From: Mucilaginibacter mallensis
GTDB taxonomy: Bacteria; Bacteroidota; Bacteroidia; Sphingobacteriales; Sphingobacteriaceae
Length of the DNA stretch: 64,000 nt
Assembly: GCF_900105165.1 (NCBI RefSeq)
Contig: NZ_LT629740.1
Location: 5,704,001 to 5,768,000 of the forward strand
Direction: 5' to 3'
Shown here: piece after piece, positions 27,731 to 35,754 of the stretch
Layout: each line of letters starts with the position of its first letter
Position numbering within the stretch: the first letter of the stretch is position 1
Notes under the pieces: generated by a model
What the model was told of the DNA's origin: nothing
The model's input: the letters and a program-made list of their open reading frames with translations, nothing else
Databases searched by the model: none
Made by a program: the position numbers and the translations under genes

Positions 27731-30355
27731 ATGGAAATAGAAGACATCAAAACGCAGCTATTAATGAAGTCGGTATTACAGCATTACCAGTTGTACCCTG
27801 ACAAGCAAGCCCGTTTATGCTGCCCGTTCCATGAAGATAAAACGCCGAGTTTGCAGGTGTACTACAAAACGCAGACGGCGTACTGTTTCAGCAGCAATTG
27901 CAGCACCCACGGCAAGAGTATGGACGTGATCGACTTTATTATGCACAAGGAAAACCTGACCAAGCACGAGGCCATAGAAAAAGCGGTGCAGCTGATCGGC
28001 GGCCACAACACCGGTAACCAGGCGCAGCAGTTAACCAAGCAAGCGGTACTCACCAAAATGTTCAGCTACTTTAAAAATGCGGTGCATAACAGCAAGCCAG
28101 CGCAGGAATACCTGCAAAGCCGTAGCCTTGACTTTAAGCAAACGGAGGTCGGCTATAATGCAGGGCAGTACCACCACGGCACCAGGAAAGACGAAGCCCT
28201 GATCAAAAGCTGCATAGCAGTGGGCTTGCTACAGGACAGCGGGAATAAAAGCAAAACTGGTGAAGCCGCTTATAACGTTTTCGGCAAATGGTGCGTGGTA
28301 TTCGGGCTGAAAGACAAAGACGGGCATATCGCAGGCCTTTACTTTAGAAGCACCTTAAACGACAAGGAAAGCAAACACTTTTACCTGAAAGACCGGGCAG
28401 GCCTGTACCCGGCTTACCCGAAACCTGATACCAAAAAGCTGATATTGACCGAAGCCATCATTGATGCGGCCACGCTGTTACAAATCCCGCAGATCTCCGC
28501 AGCTTACAGCGTACTTTCCTGTTACGGCACCAATGGCCTGACCGATGAACATATAAAAGCGATCAAAGGCTTAACAGACCTGGAAGAAGTGATCTTCTTC
28601 TTTGACGGCGACCAGGCAGGCACGGCAGCGGTAAAAAAGTACGGCAAATCCTTATCCGAATTATTACCAAATACAAAAATAACAGCGGTACAAACGCCGG
28701 AGGGCGAAGACATCAATAGCCTGGCACAGGGGCATGAAGCGGAAATGTTAATCCACCTGCTCGATGAAAGAGCGGAGCAAAAACCCAAAAGCGGCCAGGT
28801 TCTTTTTTCAACTGAAAAAAATGACGAAGTCGTTATCAGCCCTGCAACCCCGGCCTTAGATTGCAGTAACCCCCACCAAATCAAATTCACGACCGCCACC
28901 GCCAAATATTACGTGCAGGGCGGGCTAAAAAAAGAACTGGACAGCTTAAAAATAACGCTTGCGATAGAAAACCCGGCTTTGCCCTACCTGAAAAGCCGCT
29001 TAAAATACGACCTGTATAATGACAAGGATGTGGAGCGCAACACGAAAGAGGCCGCCGATAAACTGAACTTACGGGCAGACTTATTACAAACAGACATCAG
29101 CCTGTTGACCGACCTGCTGGAAGCGGAACGGGATAAACAAGTTACAAAATCTAACGAAAACCCCACCGGGGCACCGGCATACCAAATGAACGAAGAAAGC
29201 AAAAAGAAGTGCCTGGACTTCTTAAACAAACCCGGCCTTATCCAAAATATCAACGCACTGATCGGCAAGGCAGGCGTAACAGGCGAGGAAACCAACCGTA
29301 TCTTTTTATACTGCATCGCATCCAGCTACAAAATGAACGATACGCTGCACGCCCTGGTACAGGGCAGCAGCGGCAGCGGTAAAACGCACCTGATTATCAA
29401 AATAGCGGGGCTGATGCCGCCGGAAGATGTAACCGCATTGACCAGGGTAACGGAAAGCAGCTTTTATAATTATGGGGAGTATGAACTCTCGCATACGCTG
29501 TTATGCTTTGAAGACCTGGACGGCATGAAAGAAGAAGCCTTGTTAGCCCTGCGGGAGCTGATGAGCCGGGAGGTGCTGACCAGCAGCACCAGCATCAAGG
29601 ACGAAAGCGGCAACATCCGGGCGGCGGTAAAAACAGTAAGAGGGCCGATAGCCAGTTTGTCGGCCACCACCAAAGGCGAAATCTACGAGGATAATATGGG
29701 CAGGGCTTTTTTGATCGCCGTTGACGAAAGCAAGGCACAGACCCAAAAGATCATCCAATATCAGAACGATAAGGCGGCAGGCCTGACCGATACCGGCAAA
29801 GAAAAAGACATCAAAGCTTTTCTGCAAAATTGTATCAGGTTACTAAAACCTTACGAGGTCATTAACCCCTACGCCAACAAAATACAGCTGCCCGATGAAG
29901 CCCATAAAATACGGCGGCTCAACGAGCTGTACCAGGCCTTTGTCAAACAGGTTACTTTATTAAACCAGTACCAGCGAAACAAAGACGATAAAGGCAGGCT
30001 GATCGCAGAAAAGGAAGACCTGAAAACCGCCTGCGACATCATGTTTGAAAGCATATTGTTAAAAGTGGACGAACTGGACGGGAGTTTAAGGCAATACTTC
30101 GAGCAGGTAAAAAGCTATATCAGCGGCAAGGGCAAAGACCACGAGTTTACCCGGATAGAGTTAAGGCAGCAGCTTAAAATGGGCAAGACCCTGCAACATA
30201 ACTATATGAGCAAGCTGTTATCCTTAGAATACATCCGGCAAAGCGGCGGGCATATCAACCGGGGTTTTCATTACAAAATAACCCATTGGGACGATATGTC
30301 CGCATTAAGGGCAAGGCTAAAAGAGCAACTGGCCAGCCAGCTGCAAAACCTGTAA
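27731..30355 (+). CDS. Mobile-element primase-helicase (CHC2 + TOPRIM + P-loop ATPase)
   Basis: An 874-residue protein. CHC2-type zinc finger at residues 30-57 (C31-P-F-H34, C52, C57). TOPRIM domain at about 235-330 with the catalytic Glu in 'LILTEAIID' and the DGD motif in 'FFFDGDQAGTAA'. A second half is an ATPase with Walker A GSSGSGKT (about residue 545) and Walker B-like 'LLCFEDLDG' (about 592). The C-terminal ~75 residues look like a winged helix ('EFTRIELRQQLKMGKTLQHN'). It probably primes and unwinds DNA for replication of the excised element. Copy 2 at 36240 is cut by an IS element. Confidence 0.85.
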   Translation: MEIEDIKTQLLMKSVLQHYQLYPDKQARLCCPFHEDKTPSLQVYYKTQTAYCFSSNCSTHGKSMDVIDFIMHKENLTKHEAIEKAVQLIGGHNTGNQAQQLTKQAVLTKMFSYFKNAVHNSKPAQEYLQSRSLDFKQTEVGYNAGQYHHGTRKDEALIKSCIAVGLLQDSGNKSKTGEAAYNVFGKWCVVFGLKDKDGHIAGLYFRSTLNDKESKHFYLKDRAGLYPAYPKPDTKKLILTEAIIDAATLLQIPQISAAYSVLSCYGTNGLTDEHIKAIKGLTDLEEVIFFFDGDQAGTAAVKKYGKSLSELLPNTKITAVQTPEGEDINSLAQGHEAEMLIHLLDERAEQKPKSGQVLFSTEKNDEVVISPATPALDCSNPHQIKFTTATAKYYVQGGLKKELDSLKITLAIENPALPYLKSRLKYDLYNDKDVERNTKEAADKLNLRADLLQTDISLLTDLLEAERDKQVTKSNENPTGAPAYQMNEESKKKCLDFLNKPGLIQNINALIGKAGVTGEETNRIFLYCIASSYKMNDTLHALVQGSSGSGKTHLIIKIAGLMPPEDVTALTRVTESSFYNYGEYELSHTLLCFEDLDGMKEEALLALRELMSREVLTSSTSIKDESGNIRAAVKTVRGPIASLSATTKGEIYEDNMGRAFLIAVDESKAQTQKIIQYQNDKAAGLTDTGKEKDIKAFLQNCIRLLKPYEVINPYANKIQLPDEAHKIRRLNELYQAFVKQVTLLNQYQRNKDDKGRLIAEKEDLKTACDIMFESILLKVDELDGSLRQYFEQVKSYISGKGKDHEFTRIELRQQLKMGKTLQHNYMSKLLSLEYIRQSGGHINRGFHYKITHWDDMSALRARLKEQLASQLQNL

Positions 30356-30463
30356 AAGACTGGCGTTCACAAACAGGTGAACGCCAGCGTGAACACTTAA
30401 AGTATTGATAATAAAAGCTTTTACCCCTGGCGTTCACTGTTTCTCAAAAACACCAACCAGCAC
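30356..30463. promoter_or_regulatory. Repeat-bearing spacer upstream of the recombinase pair
   Basis: CTGGCGTTCAC occurs at 30360-30370. It is inverted at 30377-30387 (perfect 11-bp hairpin with a 6-base loop) and direct again at 30427-30437. A terminator for the primase gene or an operator or recombinase site for the next two genes are the main options; the third copy favours protein binding. Confidence 0.5.
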
Positions 30464-31396
30464 ATGGAAAAATACATCATACACCAGCCAAACTATCATA
30501 GGTTATTAAAGGAATATAAGGCCGACCTGGAAGCATTAGGTTACGGGCGCAGCAGCGTAAAAACCTATCCCCGTTGTTTACAAGAGTTCTTATCCCGGCT
30601 GGAGCAGCAGCAAATTAACAGCATCCGGAAAATACAGCAAGGCCATATCACGGCGCACCATGCCTACCTGCAGCAGCGCCCCACCCTGTACCGGGGCGGC
30701 GCATTGAGCGGCAGCACGATCAGCCAGCACCTGTTTGCCATCAGGACATGCTTTGCGTACCTGGAACGCACCGGGCAGATCAAAGAAAACCCCATGAGCG
30801 CATTAGCGTTTGCCGCCCCTGTAAAAGCGGAAAGGATCATATTAAGCCCGGCAGAAATCGGCGGCCTGTACGAAGCTGCCGGAACGTTAAGGGACAAAGC
30901 TGCGCTTAACCTGTTTTACGGCTGCGGCCTGCGCCGGAGCGAGGCGGTAGCCCTGAATATAAACGACATCCATTTCAAGGCGCAGCTTTTGTATGTAAGG
31001 GAGGGCAAAGGCAAAAAAAGACGAGCCATACCGCTAACGGAGAAAGTAGCGGACGGCCTTAAAAACTACCTGCTATATGAACGCAGCCACTATGCACTAA
31101 AAGCCTCCCCAACCGGGGGAGGTTTGGAGGGGGCTGCGTTTATCTTAAACAACAGCGGTAGCAGGATGCAAGGTTTGGGTTATGATACGCTGTTAAAAAA
31201 ACTACTGGAAAAATCAGCCCTTACCCATTTAAAAGGGCAGATCAGTTTGCACCACCTGCGGCACAGCATCGCCTCCCACCTGCTGGAAAACGGCGTAAAA
31301 ATGACTTATGTAAGGGACTTTTTAGGGCATAGCTGCCTGAATACCACGCAGGTTTATACCCATATCCATCAAAGACAGTTACAGCAATTGAAATGA
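30464..31396 (+). CDS. Tyrosine recombinase (XerC/D-like), catalytically complete
   Basis: A 310-residue protein with an N-terminal SAM-like core-binding domain (residues 5-100). In the catalytic domain the Arg is in 'GCGLRRSEA', a Lys in 'EGKGKKRRAIPL', the H-x-x-R in 'LHHLRHSIA', a His in 'FLGHSCLNTT', and the nucleophile Tyr in 'QVYTH'. All are present. An in-frame insertion derived from a GC-rich palindromic repeat adds 'ASPTGGGLEGA' between the catalytic Lys and the HxxR box. The stop overlaps the next gene by 4 bp. It is probably the active partner for integration and excision. Confidence 0.9.
   Translation: MEKYIIHQPNYHRLLKEYKADLEALGYGRSSVKTYPRCLQEFLSRLEQQQINSIRKIQQGHITAHHAYLQQRPTLYRGGALSGSTISQHLFAIRTCFAYLERTGQIKENPMSALAFAAPVKAERIILSPAEIGGLYEAAGTLRDKAALNLFYGCGLRRSEAVALNINDIHFKAQLLYVREGKGKKRRAIPLTEKVADGLKNYLLYERSHYALKASPTGGGLEGAAFILNNSGSRMQGLGYDTLLKKLLEKSALTHLKGQISLHHLRHSIASHLLENGVKMTYVRDFLGHSCLNTTQVYTHIHQRQLQQLK
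31100..31135. repeat. GC-rich palindromic repeat inserted in frame in the recombinase gene
   Basis: CCTCCCC-AACC-GGGGGAGG followed by TTTGGAGGGGGCT, the wording of intergenic repeats common in this phylum. It lies inside coding sequence and adds about 12 Gly/Pro-rich residues without breaking the frame. A related G/C-run block is near 32480-32517. Confidence 0.5.
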
Positions 31397-32262
31397 CATT
31401 ACAGGGATACTTACAGGAGCGGCACCCGCCATCCACCGTTAAAAACTATACGAGGGACATTAATATCTACCTGCAAAGCCACCCCAAAGCCAGCGGGTAC
31501 GGCTATCAGGAAGTAACAGGCTATATCGGCGAACTGCGGGGCAGGTACAGCAACGCCCGGACGGTTACCCGGATATTACAAGCCTTAAAGAAATATTACC
31601 ATTACCTTTATTATACCGGGCAGCGCAAAGACAACCCTGCAAAGGCCATCCGGTTAAGGGACAATAAAACCAAGCCCTTGCAATTACAAGACCTGTTTAC
31701 CACAGAAGATCTGCAAAAACTATTACTCCCCAGGAAAGAAAGATACCCGTTCTTAGCGGACAGAAATAAAACAGTTATGAGTTTATTTGTTAACCAGGGC
31801 TTAAAGATCGGGGAAATGATGCAGCTGGACATTCAGCATATTAACCTAAGTGCTGCCAGTATCTTCGTGCCTGGCACCGACAAAACCAATAAGCGGACAT
31901 TAGCTTTAAAAGCGGAGCAGGTCATGTTACTGCATGGTTATATCAGCGAAGCCAGGCCAAAACTAATAACCGAAAGAACAGGCGGCAGCACCAAACTTTT
32001 ACTGTCCAAATTAGGGCGGCCTTTGAGTATTCCTGAAATACAATACCTGGTAGAAACTTACGGCCACCTGTACCCCGGACGGCATTTGACGGCGCAGGTC
32101 ATCAGGCAAAGCGTCATCATGAACCTGCTGAACGCCGGGAACGACGTGCGGGTAGTACAGGTCTTTGCCGGGCATAAACGCCCGGATGCTACCGAGAAAT
32201 ACAAGCAGAGCCATATTGAAACCCTGAAAACGGAAATCCAAAAACACCATCCATTGGCATAA
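31393..32262 (+). CDS. Second tyrosine recombinase, key residues substituted
   Basis: A 289-residue protein overlapping the first recombinase by 4 bp. The fold signature is there: an N-terminal core-binding domain, 'NQGLKIGEMMQLDIQHINL', 'RTLALK', 'IRQSVIMNLLNAGNDVRVVQ', 'FAGHKRPDATEKYKQ'. However, the first catalytic Arg (normally GLR.sE) is Lys, and the His of the HxxR box is Gln (QVIR). The last His and the Tyr are present. It is likely weakened or acts as a structural partner in a heteromer with the first recombinase. Whether it still cuts DNA cannot be told from sequence. Confidence 0.82.
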   Translation: MTLQGYLQERHPPSTVKNYTRDINIYLQSHPKASGYGYQEVTGYIGELRGRYSNARTVTRILQALKKYYHYLYYTGQRKDNPAKAIRLRDNKTKPLQLQDLFTTEDLQKLLLPRKERYPFLADRNKTVMSLFVNQGLKIGEMMQLDIQHINLSAASIFVPGTDKTNKRTLALKAEQVMLLHGYISEARPKLITERTGGSTKLLLSKLGRPLSIPEIQYLVETYGHLYPGRHLTAQVIRQSVIMNLLNAGNDVRVVQVFAGHKRPDATEKYKQSHIETLKTEIQKHHPLA

Positions 32263-32626
32263 TCCCCGGCCTTGCCTGCGCGCGAAACCAAAGCTACATA
32301 ACATAACAGCTTCTTATGGTACGGCCGCACCGTTCCGCCGCCAAAACCCAAGCCGTCCCATAAGGCCATTATGTTAAATAGCCGCCCGACCCAACCCCTG
32401 CCACTGCACAGAAAAAGAGTGCGCTACTCACTCCGTTCAGACAAGGCGCAAGCCACAGGCGTATGGCATTGTGTTTAATTGGGGGCTATCTTCCAAAGCC
32501 CCCAAACCCCCGTTGGAGCGTTTACGTGCCGGATGCAAGCCGCACGGCCAGCCCTCTACCCACGCTTACATCCAGCCCGAAAACGTTGGCCTTTCAGGCG
32601 GATAAAAACAGCTTTTTATAAATCAG

Positions 32627-32661
32627 CAAGATGTACAATTGTAATACAATTGAATCTTGCG
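32627..32661. repeat. 35-bp palindromic site 1
   Basis: GCAAGAT, then GTA, then CAATTGTA-A-TACAATTG (8-bp arms, 1-base centre), then A and ATCTTGC. Same plan as site 2 with a different inner palindrome. Arms are perfect. Could be a recombination, replication or transcription-terminating structure. Confidence 0.7.
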
Positions 32662-32683
32662 GCCAAACGCTTTTGGCGTTTAG

Positions 32684-32718
32684 CAAGATAAACGATTGTC
32701 CGACAATCGAATCTTGCC
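32684..32718. repeat. 35-bp palindromic site 2
   Basis: GCAAGAT, then AAA, then CGATTGTC-C-GACAATCG, then A and ATCTTGC. The outer 7-bp arms are identical to site 1, while the inner 8-bp arms differ and remain perfectly paired. The 22 bases between the sites contain a further AAACGC / GCGTTT hairpin. Confidence 0.7.
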
Positions 32719-33462
32719 CCATTGCTCCGAAGTCGCCGGGGAACTGCTGAAAGACCTTTGCAACCAGCGGGCGCAAAGGCAAGTTTGCCACGAGCCGACA
32801 GGCATCGTGGTAGTTTTTGTGGACACAAAAACACAAACTTGCTGCTTATCGGCTAATTGCTTTACCTGCGTATAGTTGTATAGCTGCTTAGTTGTTTATT
32901 GGTCTATTCCTTTAGCTGTCTATAGGTCTATCTGCATATATAAATAAGGGCATAGAGGTTTAGCTGATTAACTGTTAAGCACCAAAAAGCGGGAGAAGAC
33001 GGGGCTGTCAAGGGAACGTGGAATAAATGGCCATGTGGGTGAAAGGCTTGCGGGTTTATGCCGCGAAAGTCCCTTTACTGCCCTGGCTTCGGCGGCTACC
33101 TTTGCGGTACAGATGATCGGCTTTACCATTCACCAGGTGCGCAGGGCAAGCATGGGGAAAGCCGGACAACGGGCAGCTTCGCTGCTTAACATAATGGCAT
33201 TATGGGACGATAGTACGATAATAAGCTGTTATGTTAAAGTGTCCGGTGGGTGCGGTCGGGTATCGCCTGGGGTAATCAAAACGGCTTCTTCTTTTTTTCA
33301 ATTGAAAATAAAAACCTTACCTTAACGCCACTAAACGGCGGCTGAAAAGCCGTGCAGGGCGGTTCGTTCTTTAAATGAAAAAGTGGTGCAGGGGAGAATG
33401 AGTACCTTTACAATGGCAAAGAACTTCAAGAAGAATTAGGTGTCTATGACTATGGTCACCGA

Positions 33463-34182
33463 ATGTACGATCCAGTAATAGCAAGATGGACAACCATTGA
33501 CCCAATGGCGGAAAAAGGTAGAAGATGGTCACCTTATGTTTATGGGTTTGATAATTCTATAAGATTTGAAGACCCGGATGGCCAGTGGCCGGATTGGTTA
33601 GATAATGCAGTAAAACAAGCAAAAAGTAGTTATAATAATGCTGTAGCTACAACGAAAGCTGTTTATAATACAGCTGTATCAGCCACCAAAAGCGCTTATA
33701 ATCAAACTGCAACCGCAGTTGTTAAAGCAGGGGTAGCAACGCAAAAGTGGACTACCGATCATAAAGAAGCACTTTTAAGCACAGCAAAAAGCATGCAGGA
33801 GACAGGCGATAAAACGGCTGCTGCGGGTGCGGTTATGGCAATTGCTGGGGCACCTGTAGCGGGAGTTGGAGCAGCGCCGGGAGCCGCAGTTGCAACTTCA
33901 GGTGCAATAGTATCTGGCGTAGGCACACTTCTCGAAGTAGGGGTTGAATTAATAACAGGTGATGATAAAAAAGCTGCTGTTACAGTTACCAACGAGGCTG
34001 TAAATAGAGGGTTGGAAAAGTTAGGGGAGAAAGCACTCGACGATGCAATGCCGGGAGCATCAGAGTTATCGAAGGTGATGGCTGGCGGACTAAATAGCCT
34101 TATGTTGCAAGGTGTTAAAAGCCAAACAGATAAAGTGGTAGATAAGTATAAAGAAAGTTTAGATAAAAAGAAAGAAAAGTAG
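33463..34182 (+). CDS. Orphan RHS C-terminal tip (second copy, no cage)
   Basis: The RHS frame begins at 33403 without a start and is closed upstream by TGA at 33376. The first usable ATG is 33463, giving 239 residues from MYDPVIARW to the lysine-rich end, identical to the last 239 residues of the RHS protein at 20931. It lacks a signal peptide, repeats and most of the core, so it is not exportable on its own. It resembles the orphan tip modules seen downstream of other RHS loci and could serve as donor DNA for recombination. Confidence 0.65.
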   Translation: MYDPVIARWTTIDPMAEKGRRWSPYVYGFDNSIRFEDPDGQWPDWLDNAVKQAKSSYNNAVATTKAVYNTAVSATKSAYNQTATAVVKAGVATQKWTTDHKEALLSTAKSMQETGDKTAAAGAVMAIAGAPVAGVGAAPGAAVATSGAIVSGVGTLLEVGVELITGDDKKAAVTVTNEAVNRGLEKLGEKALDDAMPGASELSKVMAGGLNSLMLQGVKSQTDKVVDKYKESLDKKKEK

Positions 34183-34183
34183 T

Positions 34184-34387
34184 ATGGATTTGCAACGTTT
34201 TTTTTGGGGAATCGCTTTTTTTATTGGAGGACTACTTATGTTGTTTTACATTATAAGGAAGAAGCCAGCTTCTGAAAAAACCAACTGGCAAGGGCAATGG
34301 ATAAGTCAATATATTCATTTTTGGATAACTGCGATTATGGGTATAATTGTTGGGTTAGTTTTTATTATAGAATCACTTGCCAGGTAA
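34184..34387 (+). CDS. Small two-helix membrane protein (copy 2)
   Basis: 67 residues, identical to the protein at 25675. It lies directly behind the orphan tip, so the tip and its accessory genes were copied together. If it is an immunity protein, a second dose would be available. Confidence 0.55.
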   Translation: MDLQRFFWGIAFFIGGLLMLFYIIRKKPASEKTNWQGQWISQYIHFWITAIMGIIVGLVFIIESLAR

Positions 34388-34403
34388 TTAAATAATTGAT
34401 CAT

Positions 34404-34577
34404 ATGACACTTAGTATATTTCTTAGTTTTTTTTCTTCTCTTTTGCTGATTTTTATAGGTATTATACTCAAAGTTTCAACAGATGAAAAGTGGCGACCAT
34501 ATAAAAAATATTGGTTGTGGTTAATCATCTTTGGTTCACTTTTACTTCTTTTAAAAGTTTATAAATACCTATTGTAA
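34404..34577 (+). CDS. Very small two-helix membrane protein (copy 2)
   Basis: 57 residues, ATG 34404 to TAA 34577, identical to the protein at 25895. Two hydrophobic helices with a basic loop. Confidence 0.48.
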   Translation: MTLSIFLSFFSSLLLIFIGIILKVSTDEKWRPYKKYWLWLIIFGSLLLLLKVYKYLL

Positions 34578-34933
34578 GTTGTAGTATAAAATTGATTGAT
34601 AGCTATAATGGTGTTTCAACAAAGCCCGGCCATGCCGGGCTTTGTTGTCATTAAGGCTATCTGTTTAGCTGTATATACAACTATCTGACTATCTGTTAAG
34701 GTGTTTGTTTTTATAGTTGCAAGTTGTGTTTTTGGGTACCCCAAAAACTTACTTGCCCTACCGCCAGTTGGCGGTAAGGGATTGGTCGGCCTGCGCAACT
34801 TGGCCGCCCCTAAACCCCGCTTTGCACTTGTATAAAACAACGGCCAGCTTGTAAAGAACAAACCTGATGGGTTCGGCACGGTATAAATGGGCTTTTACTT
34901 TGCTGCCTGGTAACACTCAAAACCGGGCTTGCA
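34578..34933. other. Non-coding segment, copy 2 of 26069-26424
   Basis: Same hairpins and short repeats as copy 1, including the hairpin at 34617-34647 and the TACCGCCA/TGGCGGTA dyad. No gene seen. Confidence 0.5.
34617..34647. terminator. Strong hairpin, copy 2
   Basis: Identical to the 14-bp-stem hairpin at 26108-26138. Confidence 0.58.
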
Positions 34934-35341
34934 ATGAACAGGATATTATATGTAGCCCGTAAAGCCAAAGGCTTAACGGAGCAAAAGATGGCAGCTTTTT
35001 TAGAAGTTGATGAAACCACCTATAAAGAAATAGAATTGTGTTTAGCCGATATATCGGCAGCGCAGGGTATAAAGCTTGGCAAATTGTTTGATCTGCCGCC
35101 GGATTACTTCCTGGTAAACGAAGAAATGGCCAGCCAAAGACGTTTAAAGGTTATCCAACAGGCCACCGAATTAGTGAGCCAAAAAGAGTTTGCAGAAGTG
35201 CCGCCCGGCACCCATATCCTTATTGCAAAATTGGGGATGCATGCCATTCTTACTATTCAGGAGTTAAATACCGTACTGCTTCAACTTCATGAAACGACTA
35301 TGGAAAATGAAGCGATCCGTAAAATGTATAAGCTAAAATAA
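34934..35341 (+). CDS. XRE-like helix-turn-helix protein (copy 2)
   Basis: 135 residues, identical to the protein at 26425, with the same 8-bp convergent spacing to the next regulator. Confidence 0.68.
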   Translation: MNRILYVARKAKGLTEQKMAAFLEVDETTYKEIELCLADISAAQGIKLGKLFDLPPDYFLVNEEMASQRRLKVIQQATELVSQKEFAEVPPGTHILIAKLGMHAILTIQELNTVLLQLHETTMENEAIRKMYKLK

Positions 35342-35349
35342 CCGGCTTG

Positions 35350-35742
35350 TTATTTACCTGCTTTCAGCAGTTCAACCTTTTCACGTTCGCTTTGCAGCAA
35401 ACGTTCATAAAGCTTTTTGTTCTCCTCAATTACTTCGAGCAGCTTATCCATCGGGTTAAAGTTGAGGGTACAGTTATTGTTAACAGAACCTGCATTATCA
35501 TGCAGTGTACTTGAAATGATATTGATCACGGCTTCTTCGCTAAAGTTCTTAATGGCTTCGGCAGTAACGCCCAACACCTGGGCGATCTGTTGCAGCTTGT
35601 CTTCCTCTACGGTTTCGCTTTGCTCAATCCGGGAAATTGACTGCTGGCTAACGCCCAATTCAGAAGCCAAAAACTCTTGTTTGATGCCACGCAATTCTCT
35701 TATGCGCCCTATCTTTCTGCCGATGTGGATTGTCTCTGCCAT
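35350..35742 (-). CDS. XRE-family regulator with coiled coil (copy 2)
   Basis: 130 residues, identical to the protein at 26841. HTH_3 domain plus C-terminal coiled coil. Confidence 0.75.
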   Translation of the reverse strand: MAETIHIGRKIGRIRELRGIKQEFLASELGVSQQSISRIEQSETVEEDKLQQIAQVLGVTAEAIKNFSEEAVINIISSTLHDNAGSVNNNCTLNFNPMDKLLEVIEENKKLYERLLQSEREKVELLKAGK

Positions 35743-35754
35743 AGTCTGAAAATA

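Larger units (their letters stand above)
24894..29253 (+). repeat. Direct repeat, copy 1 (about 4.36 kb, identical to 33403-37762)
   Basis: No mismatch was noticed by eye between this stretch and the one 8,509 bp downstream, and translations in several frames are the same. The first difference is at 29254 (C here, T at 37763). From there to 30130 the copies stay collinear but differ by many mostly silent changes. Confidence 0.9.
24894..33402 (+). mobile_element. Candidate RHS-tip-carrying integrative element, complete unit
   Basis: An 8,509-bp unit. It starts inside the RHS core codons for YLYNGKEL and ends where the same bases begin again (33403). Contents: RHS tip, two small membrane-protein genes, three XRE regulators, primase-helicase, two tyrosine recombinases and a palindrome-rich end. 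Around the shared start, TACCTTT and AAAGAACTT flank an 8-bp centre ACAATGGC (24901-24908), an imperfect inverted arrangement like a tyrosine-recombinase crossover site. The unit limits are seen in the sequence. That it integrates as one unit is inference; a plain tandem duplication would give the same limits. Confidence 0.5.
32263..33402. other. Palindrome-rich non-coding right end of the element
   Basis: 1,140 bases. Contains inverted copies of a motif around TTAACATAATGGC.TTATGGGACG (32353-32376 on the minus strand, 33186-33209 on the plus strand), each with AGCTGTTATGTTA nearby. It also holds the paired 35-bp palindromes at 32627-32718, and TTTAGCTG / CTATCTG / CTGTTAAG repeats at 32911-32979. 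A 96-residue frame at 33035-33325 has no recognised family and overlaps the inverted motif, so I do not call it. The region ends exactly where the second copy of the RHS tip begins. Confidence 0.5.

Noticed and set aside
32627..32718. CRISPR array
   Set aside because: Only two palindromic units, with different inner sequence and no spacers or cas genes.
33035..33325. A 96-residue frame in the right end of the element
   Set aside because: It overlaps the inverted non-coding motif, matches no family and has no convincing start context; kept only as a note.
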